Assembly (NCBI RefSeq): GCF_000712595.1
Contig: NZ_JOTN01000002.1
Location: 62,001-126,000, forward strand
Source of the DNA: Bacillus manliponensis
Lineage (GTDB): Bacteria; Bacillota; Bacilli; Bacillales; Bacillaceae_G
Direction of reading: 5' to 3'
DNA: 64,000 nucleotides
Below are positions 30,590 through 39,712 of the stretch, in pieces. Numbering within the stretch: position 1 is the first letter of the stretch; each line of letters opens with the position of its first letter. Made by a program: the position numbers and the translations under genes. The notes under the pieces were generated by a model. It had not been told where the DNA came from. It saw only the letters and a list, made by a program, of their open reading frames with translations, and made no database searches.

Positions 30590-30823
30590 TTATAGATGGC
30601 TTTCTATGTATGTCACAGCATCGCCAACAGTTGAAATTTTTTCAGCTTCCTCATCGGAAATTTCCATTTCAAACTCATCTTCTAACTGCATTACTAATTC
30701 TACTACGTCTAGGGAGTCAGCACCTAAATCCTCTTTAAAGCTAGCAGCTGGTGTTACTTCTGTTTCGTCTACTCCAAGACGGTCTACGATGATTTTCGTT
30801 ACACGCTCTAAAACGTCTGCCAT
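30590..30823 (-). CDS. acpP: Acyl carrier protein
   Basis: ACP carries growing acyl chains on a phosphopantetheine arm. The 77 residues start [16 protein letters not shown] and have the attachment serine in the DSL motif ([11 protein letters not shown], Ser37). The protein is very acidic. The frame extends 7 codons upstream, but GGGGAGGTGAACG precedes the ATG at 30823. It follows fabG by 85 bp, a gap with its own -10 box. Confidence 0.99.
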   Translation of the reverse strand: MADVLERVTKIIVDRLGVDETEVTPAASFKEDLGADSLDVVELVMQLEDEFEMEISDEEAEKISTVGDAVTYIESHL

Positions 30824-30859
30824 ATTACGTTCACCTCCCCTCAAGTCATTATATTAAAT

Positions 30860-30880
30860 ATTATACAAAAAAACTAGGTA
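30860..30880 (-). promoter_or_regulatory. Candidate acpP promoter with a FapR-like core
   Basis: A TATAAT (30860-30865) lies 36 bp before acpP. Its -35 is weak. The upstream bases TACCTAG (30874-30880) match the core of the FapR operator in front of fapR, but the flanks (TT-TTT) fit poorly. The promoter is plausible; FapR binding is doubtful. Confidence 0.35.
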
Positions 30881-30908
30881 AAATCTATTCTTTCCATAGT
30901 TTCTTTTG

Positions 30909-31649
30909 TTACATTACCATTCCGCCGTCAACATGAAGAGTTTGTCCTGTAATATATTGACTTTGATCAGCGGCAAAAAATGTTACCGCATTCGCAATAT
31001 CCGCAGCTTCACCGAACTTAGCAGCCGGAATTACTTTTAACATCTCTTCTTTTACACCCTCAGCTAATACATCCGTCATATCTGTTACAATAAAACCTGG
31101 AGCAATAGCATTAACTGTAATGTTACGGCTTGCAAGCTCTTTCGCTGATGTTTTTGTTAAACCAATCACACCTGCTTTTGCTGCCACATAGTTCGCTTGT
31201 CCAGGATTACCAACTACTCCAACAACAGATGCGATATTAATAATCCGGCCGAAGCGTTGACGCATCATATAGCGAGAAACTGCTTTCGTACATAAAAATA
31301 CACCTTTTAAATTCGTATCGATAACAGCATCCCACTCATCTTCTTTCATACGCATCAATAAATTATCTCTTGTAACCCCTGCATTGTTCACGAGAATATC
31401 AACCTGACCAAACGTATCGACAGTTTGCTTTACCATCGCCGCAACTTCATCTGCATTTGCAACGTTCGCACGTACTGCAATCGCTTCAGATCCTAAGTTT
31501 TTAATCTCATCTACAACTTCGTTTGCTTTCGCTTCATTTCCCGCATAGTTAACAACAACTTTTGCTCCTTGCTTCGCTAAGTCTAAAGCGATAGCACGAC
31601 CAATTCCACGAGATGCACCTGTAACTAATGCAATTTTCCCATTTAACAT
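30909..31649 (-). CDS. fabG: 3-oxoacyl-[acyl-carrier-protein] reductase
   Basis: This NADPH-dependent SDR reduces beta-ketoacyl-ACP. The 246 residues show the Rossmann motif [12 protein letters not shown] at the N-terminus, NNAGVTRDN, the catalytic serine in IASVVGVVG and the YVAAKAG (YxxxK) pair near residue 151, ending HVDGGMVM. It overlaps fabD by 7 bases, so the two are translationally coupled in fapR-plsX-fabD-fabG. Confidence 0.99.
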   Translation of the reverse strand: MLNGKIALVTGASRGIGRAIALDLAKQGAKVVVNYAGNEAKANEVVDEIKNLGSEAIAVRANVANADEVAAMVKQTVDTFGQVDILVNNAGVTRDNLLMRMKEDEWDAVIDTNLKGVFLCTKAVSRYMMRQRFGRIINIASVVGVVGNPGQANYVAAKAGVIGLTKTSAKELASRNITVNAIAPGFIVTDMTDVLAEGVKEEMLKVIPAAKFGEAADIANAVTFFAADQSQYITGQTLHVDGGMVM

Positions 31650-32593
31650 TCTGTTTCTCCTCTCAGCTTTGAAATGGTTTCTTTCATTGTCTCCTCATCA
31701 TATACTGCGTATACTTTCACTGAAGGAGCAATAGATTTCATTAGACCAGCAAGTACTTTTCCAGGACCAATTTCAACAAATGTATCAACACCAAGCTCTA
31801 CCATACGTTCAATAGATGGATACCATAAAACAGGAGAGTAGAGCTGTTCTATTAACTTTTCTCCAATCTCTTCTTTACGCGTAATACATTCTGCTGTTAC
31901 GTTCGCTATAACTGGAGTGCTCGCATCTTGGATGGCAATTTTATTTAATACATCACGAAATTTTTCAGCTGCCGGTTTCATCAAAGACGAATGGAACGGA
32001 CCACTTACACGAAGTGGAATCGCACGTTTTGCACCATTTTCCTTTGCTCTTTCTGATGCAAGTGCAACTCCCTGTTTCGTGCCAGAAATAACAATTTGCT
32101 TCGTACTGTTCATATTAGCGATTTGCACGGCGTATCCTTCACTGGTCACTTCTTCTGTTACACGCTTTAGCATATCAGGGTTAGCTCCCATAATTGCAGC
32201 CATTGCTCCTTCGCCATTTGGGACAGCTTCCTCCATATACTCACCACGTTTTCTTACCGCATACACACCGTCTTCGAATGAAAGTGCCCCAGCCGCTACA
32301 AGCGCACTATATTCACCAAGACTATGCCCTGCTACGTAATCCGGCGTAATATCATATTGTTTTAATGCAGTTAAAATTGCAACACTCGTTGTGAGTAATG
32401 CAGGCTGTGCATTTGTTGTTAACGTAAGAGTTTCCGCAGGCCCTTCAAAAATTACCGTTGAAAGTGAATCTTGTAAAATGTGATCCGCCTTTTTGAACAC
32501 TTCTGCTACCTCTTTATATTCGCCTGCTAGCTGCATTCCCATTCCAACTGCTTGTGAACCTTGGCCCGGAAAAATAAATGCTAGTTTTCCCAT
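31643..32593 (-). CDS. fabD: Malonyl-CoA:ACP transacylase
   Basis: FabD moves malonate from CoA to ACP, supplying the elongation unit. The 316-residue protein has the N-terminal [12 protein letters not shown] motif, the nucleophile in [10 protein letters not shown] (Ser91), and the histidine of [10 protein letters not shown] (about 200). GGAGGGTTTG precedes the ATG. It starts 15 bp after plsX and ends overlapping fabG. Confidence 0.99.
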   Translation of the reverse strand: MGKLAFIFPGQGSQAVGMGMQLAGEYKEVAEVFKKADHILQDSLSTVIFEGPAETLTLTTNAQPALLTTSVAILTALKQYDITPDYVAGHSLGEYSALVAAGALSFEDGVYAVRKRGEYMEEAVPNGEGAMAAIMGANPDMLKRVTEEVTSEGYAVQIANMNSTKQIVISGTKQGVALASERAKENGAKRAIPLRVSGPFHSSLMKPAAEKFRDVLNKIAIQDASTPVIANVTAECITRKEEIGEKLIEQLYSPVLWYPSIERMVELGVDTFVEIGPGKVLAGLMKSIAPSVKVYAVYDEETMKETISKLRGETEC

Positions 32594-32608
32594 TTCAAAC
32601 CCTCCTCA

Positions 32609-33601
32609 TTACTTAAGCGACTCATCCTCCATTACATTTGTAATTGTAGGAATTACTTCCTTCGCCACCATTTCACGTGTTTGACGAATCGCACTGAAAA
32701 TTGATTGATCATTCGATGAACCGTGAGCTTTAATAACAGGAGCTTTTAATCCAAATAAAGCCGCTCCGCCGTACTCCGAATAATCCATTTTTTCTTTTAA
32801 TCCTTTTAATTTCGGTTTAAGCACTGCTGCTGCTAATTTGCTTGTGAAAGAACTTGTTAGCTGTTCTTTCAACATAGAAAACAGTGCAAGTGCCGTTCCT
32901 TCTAGTGATTTCAATGCAATGTTTCCTGTAAATCCATCACAAACGACAACGTCTGCTACCCCTTGTAATAAATCACGAGATTCAACATTCCCAACAAAGT
33001 TAATTGGTGCATCTTTCAACATTGTAAACACTTGTTTTGAAAGCTCATTCCCTTTTCCATCTTCTGTTCCAATATTTAAAAGACCAACGCGCGGATTATT
33101 GATACCTCTTACCTTTTCTGCGTATACAGAACCCATCACTGCATATTGATATAAATGAACTGCTTTCGCGTCAACATTCGCCCCGACATCCAGCATGACA
33201 AACCCTTGACCATCTACCGTTGGCATTGTAGGTGATAGAGCAGGTCTTTCAATCCCCTCCATACGTCCTACCACAAATAAGCCTGCTGCCATAAGTGCTC
33301 CTGTATTTCCAGCTGAAATACAAGCATCCGCCGTTCCTTCTTTTACTTGCTGCGCAGCGAGTACCATTGAAGCTTGCTTTTTACGACGAACTGCTCGCAC
33401 TGGCTCGTCCGTACCTTCAATTACCTCATCAGTATGCATAACTGTAATACGCTCTTCATTCGTTAAATACTGGCGAATTCCCTCTTCTTTACCTACCAGT
33501 GTAATATGTAAGTCCGAAAATTGTTGAATTGCTTTCATTGCTCCAAGAACTACTGACTTTGGAGCATGATCGCCACCCATTGCATCTATTGCGATTCTCA
33601 T
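32609..33601 (-). CDS. plsX: Phosphate acyltransferase PlsX
   Basis: PlsX makes acyl-phosphate from acyl-ACP for PlsY, the first step of phospholipid synthesis. The 330-residue protein begins [21 protein letters not shown] and includes [32 protein letters not shown] and [11 protein letters not shown], typical of the family. The ATG overlaps the fapR stop codon (ATGA), indicating coupled translation. Confidence 0.99.
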   Translation of the reverse strand: MRIAIDAMGGDHAPKSVVLGAMKAIQQFSDLHITLVGKEEGIRQYLTNEERITVMHTDEVIEGTDEPVRAVRRKKQASMVLAAQQVKEGTADACISAGNTGALMAAGLFVVGRMEGIERPALSPTMPTVDGQGFVMLDVGANVDAKAVHLYQYAVMGSVYAEKVRGINNPRVGLLNIGTEDGKGNELSKQVFTMLKDAPINFVGNVESRDLLQGVADVVVCDGFTGNIALKSLEGTALALFSMLKEQLTSSFTSKLAAAVLKPKLKGLKEKMDYSEYGGAALFGLKAPVIKAHGSSNDQSIFSAIRQTREMVAKEVIPTITNVMEDESLK

Positions 33602-34191
33602 AAGCTGTTACCTTCCTCACTATAATTACTAGAACGATACATTTCGAAAGTGCCTGTAAAAACAAGTTCACTTCCAACGAAACTTTGTACTGTTACAACT
33701 GTTCTTCCTTTGTCGTTTTCAATATCTTCAACACGCGCTTTTGCTACAACGCGTTCATGTAACTTTACAGGTCTAATATATTGAATCGTAGATTTTGCTG
33801 TCAATGCTAACTCTTCATCAATAACAGCAACAGCTAATGAATTGGCTTGTGCAAACACATGATGCCCACGAGCTATATTATTTCGTTTAAATACGTGCTC
33901 TACTTTTACTTCAAACATAGAGATCGCATGACGATCTAGTTCTATATCAATAATTTCTCCTACTACCTCTTCTAGCGGTAGGGATTTCACATCTTCTTCA
34001 TATTGCTTCGCCGCCACATGCTTAATACGTTCACGTAATTCTGGAATCGATAATTCCATACGGTCGAGGCGAATTGTTTGTATACTCACTTGAAATTGTT
34101 CTGACAACTCTTCATCTGTCACAAACGGATTTAATTCTATCGTTTGTTGCAATAATGTTTGTCTTTCTTTTTTACTTCTTCTCTTTTTCAT
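33598..34191 (-). CDS. fapR: Fatty-acid/phospholipid synthesis repressor FapR
   Basis: FapR represses fatty acid and phospholipid genes and is released by malonyl-CoA. The 197-residue protein has an N-terminal DeoR-like HTH ([20 protein letters not shown], about 22-41) and a C-terminal hotdog fold that binds malonyl-CoA. The frame is open 57 codons upstream of the ATG at 34191, across its own promoter and into recG; length and context support the shorter protein. It heads fapR-plsX-fabD-fabG, with its operator just upstream, so autorepression is expected. Confidence 0.98.
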   Translation of the reverse strand: MKKRRSKKERQTLLQQTIELNPFVTDEELSEQFQVSIQTIRLDRMELSIPELRERIKHVAAKQYEEDVKSLPLEEVVGEIIDIELDRHAISMFEVKVEHVFKRNNIARGHHVFAQANSLAVAVIDEELALTAKSTIQYIRPVKLHERVVAKARVEDIENDKGRTVVTVQSFVGSELVFTGTFEMYRSSNYSEEGNSL

Positions 34192-34207
34192 ACCGCACCA
34201 TCCATTT

Positions 34208-34224
34208 TTATGACTAGGTACTAA
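34208..34224 (-). promoter_or_regulatory. FapR operator
   Basis: TTAGTACCTAGTCATAA on the minus strand agrees closely with the FapR consensus (TTAGTACCTANNTCTTAA, from B. subtilis work). It starts 4 bp downstream of the -10 box of the fapR promoter, so bound FapR would block the transcription start. Confidence 0.85.
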
Positions 34225-34228
34225 CAGT

Positions 34229-34257
34229 AGTATATAATCACTTGTATTAGAATGCAA
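34229..34257 (-). promoter_or_regulatory. SigA promoter of fapR-plsX-fabD-fabG
   Basis: TTGCAT (34252-34257) and TATACT (34229-34234) are exactly 17 bp apart, in the 85 bp between recG and fapR. Confidence 0.8.
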
Positions 34258-34276
34258 CAAAAAATTTGCACATTTT

Positions 34277-36325
34277 TTAATCCAGCTTTTCTCCCTGGAA
34301 AACTCCTGCACTTTCCAAATACGAACGCAACCCATTATATTGTTCTTGATGCCAAAAAGCATCTGAATTCACAAGTAACGCTGCATCTTGCCTTGCTGTT
34401 TCTAACGCTCTGTAATCATGTACCATATCAGCCACTTTAAATTCCGGAAGACCACTTTGCTTATTCCCAAAGAAATCCCCAGGTCCACGTAATTCTAAAT
34501 CTTTTTCTGACAAAACAAACCCATCGTTCGTTTCTGTCATAATACGCATTCTTTCTTTTCCCGTTTCTGATTTTGGATCGGCAATCAAAATACAGTACGA
34601 CTGCTCACTACCACGCCCTACACGGCCTCGAAGCTGATGAAGCTGCGATAACCCAAAGCGCTCTGCATCGTATATAACCATAAGTGTCGCATTCGGTACG
34701 TTCACTCCAACTTCAACTACTGTTGTCGACACGAGAATTTGTACATCATTTTTACTAAACTGCTCCATCACTTCTTCTTTCTCTTGTGCAGAAAGTCGCC
34801 CATGCATAAGCCCTACTTTGCACTTTCTATGAAAATGATGGGTTAACATACTATGTAAATCGAGTGCATTTTGTAAGTCAAGCTTTTCAGATTCTTCTAT
34901 TAACGGACAAATGACATATGCTTGTCTGCCTTTCTTCACTTCTTTCTCTACAAAACCGAGAACTCTCTCTAACATGTCATGCTTCGCCCAGTACGTTTCA
35001 ATCACTTTGCGTCCAGCTGGCATCTCATCGATAATCGAAACATCCATTTCTCCAAATGCAGTAATTGCAAGCGTACGAGGAATTGGCGTTGCAGTCATAA
35101 ACAAAACATCCGGACTCTCACCTTTTTCTCGAAGCATACGACGCTGTGAAACACCAAAACGATGCTGTTCATCTGTAATAACAAGACCTAGGCGATGAAA
35201 AATCACTTCATCTTGAATTAACGCATGTGTACCAACTAACACATCAATTTCACCTTGTTCTAATTTCGACAAAATTTCACGCCGGCGTACACCCTTTACA
35301 GAACTCGTTAATAACTCCACTTTCATATCACAACAAGAAAACGTTTCTTGAAGCGATTGATAATGTTGTTCTGCTAAAATTTCCGTCGGAACCATTAACG
35401 CCCCTTGATAGCCGGATAACTTCATTGCATACAGCGCAATTGCCGCAACAACTGTTTTACCAGATCCTACATCACCTTGTAACAACCGATTCATACGATA
35501 CGGCGATTTTACGTCCTCCATAATTTCAAATACAACGCGGCGCTGTGCATTCGTTAATGGAAATGGCAACGCATCAATAAACTCCTCTAGAGCATCTTGA
35601 GAAAATTCTTTTTGTATCCCTTTTGAGCTTTCGCGCTCCATTTTACGAAGTGCTTGCATTTTCAGTTGGAATAAAAAGAACTCCTCATATACAAAACGGC
35701 GACGCGCCTGTTTCATATCTTCTTTACCGCTCGGAAAATGAAGCGCATAGAGAGCCTCATAACGTGGTAATAATTTATACCGATTCAGTAATCCATCAGG
35801 TAATACTTCTGTTACAATCGAACGGTATTCTTTCAAAGCTTGCTCGATAAAACGACGCATTTGCTTGACTGTTAATTTGCCTTTTACTGAATATACCGGT
35901 TCTACCTCTTGCTTCCGAACAACTGGACCAAAGTGCAATTCAGAAACAGAAATTGTTTGGCGATGTTGATCCCACTTTCCCGTAATCGTTACTAAGCTAT
36001 CTATCGTTAACTTTTGCTTATAGTATGGCCTATTAAAACAAACAGCTGTAATTAAATAACGCCCAACAAGAACACGTACAGTAAGGCGAGATTTTTTCTT
36101 CCCATAATACTGAAGCAATGGCGCACTATGCACTTTCCCTTCAACCGTCACTCGCTCCTCATGCTTCACTTCGGCTAAATCTTTCATCGCATAATCTTCA
36201 TAACGATATGGAAAATGCTCCAATAAATGAGAAACAGTAAAAATCCCCATTTCATTTAATAGGGTAGCTGTCTCTTCACCAACACCTTTCACATCTGTAA
36301 TGGAAACTTGTATAACTTCACTCAA
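34277..36325 (-). CDS. recG: ATP-dependent DNA helicase RecG
   Basis: RecG regresses stalled replication forks and branch-migrates junctions. The 682-residue protein has an N-terminal OB-fold wedge domain ([21 protein letters not shown]) and SF2 helicase motifs [37 protein letters not shown] and QLRGRVGRG. Starts: a GTG at 36334 lies 1 bp from CGGAG, while the TTG at 36325 has a 10-bp spacer; I chose the TTG, giving [12 protein letters not shown]. It is upstream of fapR. The gap to fakA contains a hairpin repeat instead of the sdaAB-sdaAA genes found there in B. subtilis. Confidence 0.97.
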   Translation of the reverse strand: MSEVIQVSITDVKGVGEETATLLNEMGIFTVSHLLEHFPYRYEDYAMKDLAEVKHEERVTVEGKVHSAPLLQYYGKKKSRLTVRVLVGRYLITAVCFNRPYYKQKLTIDSLVTITGKWDQHRQTISVSELHFGPVVRKQEVEPVYSVKGKLTVKQMRRFIEQALKEYRSIVTEVLPDGLLNRYKLLPRYEALYALHFPSGKEDMKQARRRFVYEEFFLFQLKMQALRKMERESSKGIQKEFSQDALEEFIDALPFPLTNAQRRVVFEIMEDVKSPYRMNRLLQGDVGSGKTVVAAIALYAMKLSGYQGALMVPTEILAEQHYQSLQETFSCCDMKVELLTSSVKGVRRREILSKLEQGEIDVLVGTHALIQDEVIFHRLGLVITDEQHRFGVSQRRMLREKGESPDVLFMTATPIPRTLAITAFGEMDVSIIDEMPAGRKVIETYWAKHDMLERVLGFVEKEVKKGRQAYVICPLIEESEKLDLQNALDLHSMLTHHFHRKCKVGLMHGRLSAQEKEEVMEQFSKNDVQILVSTTVVEVGVNVPNATLMVIYDAERFGLSQLHQLRGRVGRGSEQSYCILIADPKSETGKERMRIMTETNDGFVLSEKDLELRGPGDFFGNKQSGLPEFKVADMVHDYRALETARQDAALLVNSDAFWHQEQYNGLRSYLESAGVFQGEKLD

Positions 36326-36400
36326 GATTTTCACACTCCGTTAAATCTTTTTTCCATACTTTCACTCCGAAACACACTGTATCCTTATGTCCCTCAACAT

Positions 36401-36685
36401 AAAGTGAAACTTCACTCAGTGGGGGGTCTTCATCCTCCACTGAGTGTCAGCCCGACCAATCGGGCTTTTACATTCAAAAACGAAGACGACTGTTCAAGCA
36501 CGACAAGCACAAGCTACGCCTTGGCGTGGCGAGGTTTGCCACAGAAAGGATTAACTTGTGGCTCAAGTGCTTAGGAATCGTAGTTAGATTCGGGCTGTTT
36601 ATCTCAACCTAAACTTCTTCGCTTCTTCTCAAGTTTTGAGGCGGGAGTCTTACAGCCTGTTAATGCGGGATAAAGTTCCACCCTT
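36401..36685 (+). mobile_element. Hairpin-ended repeat, copy A (IS200/IS605-derived, PATE-like)
   Basis: The left end has the hairpin CACTCAGTGG...CCACTGAGTG (36413-36446), then CCCGACCAATCGGGCTTTTA. About 120 bp of unique sequence follows, then a right end with CTCAAGTTTTGAG and CAGCCTGTTAATGCGGGATA. Both ends recur at 61.2 kb in the same order, and recognisable degenerate ends recur at 40.4 and 40.7 kb. A frame inside ends GLPQKGLTCGSSA-stop (36572-36574) just before the right end, resembling a TnpB tail. It has no long gene and no terminal inverted repeats, as expected for IS200/IS605 relatives. The origin is inferred. It fills most of the 463-bp gap between fakA and recG. Confidence 0.65.
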
Positions 36686-36746
36686 ATTTTATAATAATAA
36701 GATAAAACTTTCATTAGCAAAGCTTTATACATACAAAGAAATAACA

Positions 36747-36778
36747 AAGAGCCTCACTGTAACAGCAAGACTCTTTTT
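36747..36778 (-). terminator. Terminator-like hairpin after fakA
   Basis: AAAGAG...CTCTTT with additional imperfect pairs inside the stem, 10 bp past the fakA stop; the trailing T content on the minus strand is moderate (TTTGTTATTT). Confidence 0.55.
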
Positions 36779-36788
36779 CTATCCTTGT

Positions 36789-38462
36789 CTATTCAATAGA
36801 GAAAATGAAAGAGTAGAGAGGTTGATTTCCGTTGTGAACTTCAACTTCCACATCTTCAAACTTCTCTTCTACGAATGCAACTAACGCATTTGCTTCTTCA
36901 TCAGATGCATCTTCACCTTGTAAAATCGTTAAAATTTCGGAATCTTCATCTAGCATAGCTTCTAATAATTGTTTCGCAGCCCCTAATTTTTCTGTGTCCG
37001 TCGATACAATTTTCCCTTCAGCAATACACATGAAATCATCTTTATTAATTTCCACACCGTCAATTTCCGTATCACGTACTGCATACGTAATTTGACCTGT
37101 TTTCACATGAGAAAGTGCTTCATTCATACTTACTTCATTTTCATCCATTGCTGCGGCCGGATTGAAAGCTAACATTGCCGCCATGCCTTGTGGAACTGTT
37201 TTCGAACGAACAACAACTACTTCTTGCTCTACAACAGATGCCGCTTGCTCAGCTGCCATTACGATATTTCCGTTATTCGGTAAAATAATCACTTTTTCAG
37301 CATTTGCTTCTTCGATTGCCTTTACGATATCTTCCGTACTTGGATTCATCGTTTGGCCACCTTCAATTACTTTTGTCGCGCCGATGCTTTCAAACAACTC
37401 TTTAATGCCAGATCCCATCGCTACAGTTACAATACCGTACGACTGCTTTTCAACAGGTTTCTGAGGCTCCACGCGCACAGTAGGCTCATCTAATAGCGCC
37501 GTATGCTGTTCACGCATGTTTTCAACTTTAATATTGATTAAGCTACCGTAACGTTGACCGTAGTTCATTACTTCACCAGGATGCTCTGCATGAATGTGAA
37601 TTTTCACGATTTCATCATCAGATACAACAAGTAAAGAGTCGCCATGAACACTTACATCTTCACGGAATTTTTGCTCAGAGAAATTATGTTCTTTCACTTT
37701 CTCTGGATCTAGCTTAACCATAAATTCTGTACAGTAACCGTATGTAATATCTTCTGTACTCAATTGACTTTGTACACTACGGTGATGCTCTGCACGTACC
37801 ATCTCATCCATAGACGTTTGCGTCGCCTCTTCAGGAGAGATCGTCTCACCTTTTAATTCAGCTAAAAATCCTTCATACACAACAACAAGCCCTTTACCAC
37901 CACTATCAACAACACCTACTTGTTTTAGTACCGGCAGTAAATCTGGCGTACGATTTAAAGATGCATTTGCTTCTTTCACTACTTCTTCCATAAATAAAAC
38001 AAAGTCACTTTGTTTTTTCGCAAGAGCAACTGCATGCTTTCCAGTTTCTCTTGCTACTGTTAAAATTGTCCCTTCAATCGGCTTCATAACAGCTTTATAT
38101 GCAGTCTCTACACCTGCATCTAAAGCATTCGCAAAGTCGACTGTCGTTACTGTTTCTTTTTGCTCAATAGACTTCGAGAACCCGCGGAATAATTGAGATA
38201 AAATTACTCCTGAATTACCTCGAGCACCCATTAACAATCCCTTCGCCAAGCTCATTCCAACTTTTCCGGCATGCGAAGAAGGGTTTGTTTTCACTTCTCG
38301 CGCACCTGAAGTCATGGATAAATTCATGTTTGTACCAGTATCACCGTCTGGAACAGGAAAAACGTTTAAAGCATCAACTAGCTTGACGTTATTTGTTAAG
38401 TTATTTGCCCCTTGGATAATCATTTGGGCTAAACGCTTCCCATCAATTTTTTGAATTGACAC
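36789..38462 (-). CDS. fakA: Fatty acid kinase ATP-binding subunit FakA (DhaL-domain protein YloV)
   Basis: FakA phosphorylates FakB-bound fatty acids to acyl-phosphates for PlsY, linking exogenous fatty acids to phospholipid synthesis. The 557-residue protein has an N-terminal DhaL domain (FPVPDGDTGTNMNLSMTSGA, GARGNSGVILSQ, GVVDSGGKGLV), a middle domain with the TYGYCTEFMV segment, and the C-terminal FakB-binding-type domain with PNNGNIVMAAEQAA. The start is a GTG with GGAGGAAGATC upstream. It is 22 bp after yloU, the usual partner. Plasma-membrane lipid genes follow downstream. Confidence 0.95.
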   Translation of the reverse strand: MSIQKIDGKRLAQMIIQGANNLTNNVKLVDALNVFPVPDGDTGTNMNLSMTSGAREVKTNPSSHAGKVGMSLAKGLLMGARGNSGVILSQLFRGFSKSIEQKETVTTVDFANALDAGVETAYKAVMKPIEGTILTVARETGKHAVALAKKQSDFVLFMEEVVKEANASLNRTPDLLPVLKQVGVVDSGGKGLVVVYEGFLAELKGETISPEEATQTSMDEMVRAEHHRSVQSQLSTEDITYGYCTEFMVKLDPEKVKEHNFSEQKFREDVSVHGDSLLVVSDDEIVKIHIHAEHPGEVMNYGQRYGSLINIKVENMREQHTALLDEPTVRVEPQKPVEKQSYGIVTVAMGSGIKELFESIGATKVIEGGQTMNPSTEDIVKAIEEANAEKVIILPNNGNIVMAAEQAASVVEQEVVVVRSKTVPQGMAAMLAFNPAAAMDENEVSMNEALSHVKTGQITYAVRDTEIDGVEINKDDFMCIAEGKIVSTDTEKLGAAKQLLEAMLDEDSEILTILQGEDASDEEANALVAFVEEKFEDVEVEVHNGNQPLYSFIFSIE

Positions 38463-38484
38463 AGATCTTCCTCCTTAATGCACA

Positions 38485-38847
38485 TTACAAGTTTGTTACT
38501 TTAACTCCTTGTACATAGATGTTCACAGAGTCCACTGCTAGTCCTACTGTTTGATCTAATGTATATTTTACTTTCGTTTGAACGTTGTGTGCTACTTCTG
38601 AAATCTTTGTACCATAGCTCACAATAATATACATATCAATATGTACTTCATCATTCTCTTTACGAACGATTACACCTCGTGTAAAGTTTTCTTTTCGTAG
38701 AATGTCTGTTAATCCATCTTTTAATTGATTCTTTGACGCCATACCAACAATCCCGTAGCAATCTACTGCAGCGCCTCCAGCAATTGTTGCAATTACATCT
38801 GTACTAATATCAATTTGACCGTACTTCGTTTTAATTTCAATTGACAT
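38485..38847 (-). CDS. yloU: Asp23/Gls24 family envelope stress protein YloU
   Basis: The 120-residue protein belongs to the Asp23/Gls24 (DUF322) family. It shows the conserved opening TKYGQIDISTDVIATIAGGAA, the CYGIVGMASKN block and VNIYVQGVKV at the end. Its biochemical role is not established; members are membrane-associated and stress-linked, and the gene is nearly always beside fakA. It has no signal peptide. GGGGGAAAAGAG precedes the ATG. Its upstream region carries duplicated palindromic sequences ending in TTGACA. Confidence 0.92.
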   Translation of the reverse strand: MSIEIKTKYGQIDISTDVIATIAGGAAVDCYGIVGMASKNQLKDGLTDILRKENFTRGVIVRKENDEVHIDMYIIVSYGTKISEVAHNVQTKVKYTLDQTVGLAVDSVNIYVQGVKVTNL

Positions 38848-39033
38848 CTCTTTTCCCCCTTATGAAATGGTGAAAGTGAGCTAAACTACTTTAGTTACTA
38901 TCATATAATCTTTTTTAAAAAAATTCCATCGTTCTTTACTCTCTTGCCCTGTTATATATGAAATAAAGCAGCACTTTTTTTAGGATGAGCAAAATAGTCC
39001 ATTGTTATTATACAACATAGAGTACTATAGTAT

Positions 39034-39178
39034 GTCAAGGGAATTTTCTTGATTTATCTTTTTCTTCTCTGCAGTTCTACTAAAAGTAAAAAATTCTTCT
39101 TTCATTTTTAGTAGAAAAATTAATTTTTAACTCAATACTATTCGATACTAAAGACTGTCAAGGAAATTTTCTTGATTT
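39034..39178. repeat. Direct repeats flanking a hairpin between yloU and rpmB
   Basis: Two 22-bp copies (39034-39055 and 39157-39178; 21 of 22 identical) each contain the near-palindrome TCAAGG-AAATTT-TCTTGA type sequence. Exactly between them is an inverted repeat, TTCTACTAAAA (39075-39085) with TTTTAGTAGAA (39106-39116). Read toward yloU, each direct repeat ends in CCTTGACA, which can serve as a -35. This is the main content of the 457-bp divergent gap 38848-39304. Confidence 0.85.
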
Positions 39179-39193
39179 CTTTTCGGTATTGTG

Positions 39194-39222
39194 TTGCATT
39201 CTCTCATTAGTTATGTTAAATT
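39194..39222 (+). promoter_or_regulatory. SigA promoter of rpmB
   Basis: TTGCAT (39194-39199) and TAAATT (39217-39222) with a 17-bp spacer, reading rightward; the leader is about 75 nt and ends with AAGGAGGGA before the ATG. Confidence 0.55.
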
Positions 39223-39304
39223 GTAATAGTGTTTTTAGCATCGCATAAAAAGGCTAACATTGAAAAAATTACGTAGGTTAAGGTAGTTAAGGAGGGAAAT
39301 ATAG

Positions 39305-39493
39305 ATGGCTCGTGTTTGTGCTATTACTGGAAGAAAAGCTCGTTCTGGTAACTCACGTTCTCACGCAATGAACGCAACAAAACGTAAATGGGGCGCTAAC
39401 CTTCAAAAAGTTCGCGTACGCATCGACGGTAAAGTTCAACGTGTTTACGTTTCTGCTAGAGCATTAAAATCTGGCAAAATCGAACGTGTTTAA
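39305..39493 (+). CDS. rpmB: 50S ribosomal protein L28
   Basis: L28 is a small subunit-interface protein of the 50S. The 62 residues [15 protein letters not shown]... with [11 protein letters not shown] and [26 protein letters not shown] are canonical. This copy lacks the CxxC zinc pairs (only one Cys), so it is the C-minus form. It is one of the few plus-strand genes here. It has its own promoter and a strong terminator, and diverges from yloU-fakA. Confidence 0.99.
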
Positions 39494-39497
39494 TAAT

Positions 39498-39527
39498 AAA
39501 AAAGAGAGCCTTTAGGCTCTTTTTTTA
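39498..39527. terminator. Terminator after rpmB (bidirectional)
   Basis: AAAAAAGAGAGCC and GGCTCTTTTTTT form a tight hairpin with A and T runs on both sides; it ends rpmB and can also stop transcription from the spoVM side. Confidence 0.9.
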
Positions 39528-39537
39528 TTATCCACAT

Positions 39538-39568
39538 GAAAAAAGCACCAATAACAGGTGCTTTTTTT
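39538..39568 (-). terminator. Terminator at the end of spoVM
   Basis: On the minus strand AAAAAAAGCACC and GGTGCTTTTTT pair perfectly; the stop codon of spoVM (39567-39569) lies at the edge of the 5' arm. Confidence 0.88.
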
Positions 39569-39647
39569 ATCCCTTTTTTAAGGTATTTAACACCGCGCGG
39601 ACAATTCCACCAAGAAATTTCGGTAATTTTATTGTATAAAATCTCAT
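39567..39647 (-). CDS. spoVM: Stage V sporulation protein M (26 aa)
   Basis: This is a tiny amphipathic peptide that recognises the convex forespore membrane and anchors SpoIVA for coat assembly. The frame reads MRFYTIKLPKFLGGIVRAVL followed by six residues ending KKG, 26 aa, the size of B. subtilis SpoVM, with the conserved FYTIKLPKFLGGIVRA core. TAGGAGGGAAACC precedes the ATG. It sits between thiN and rpmB, the same neighbours as in B. subtilis. CATATATT (39683-39690) upstream resembles a SigE -10, but no good -35 was seen. Confidence 0.95.
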   Translation of the reverse strand: MRFYTIKLPKFLGGIVRAVLNTLKKG

Positions 39648-39712
39648 GGTTTCCCTCCTAATCCCCATTACTTCACTTGTTCAATATATGCGCTCTCATA
39701 AAATTTGTTTCT

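Noticed and set aside
34192-34362. Upstream extension of fapR by 57 codons
   Set aside because: It would include the fapR promoter and operator and the 3' end of recG; the 197-aa protein is the family length.
36308-36574. 88-codon frame on the plus strand covering the left end of copy A
   Set aside because: It starts inside recG antisense, has no ribosome binding site and crosses the repeat's hairpin. Only its last 20 or so codons may be a TnpB remnant.
39683-39690. SigE-type promoter of spoVM
   Set aside because: The -10-like CATATATT is present, but no convincing -35 lies at the right distance, so it is only mentioned in the gene entry.
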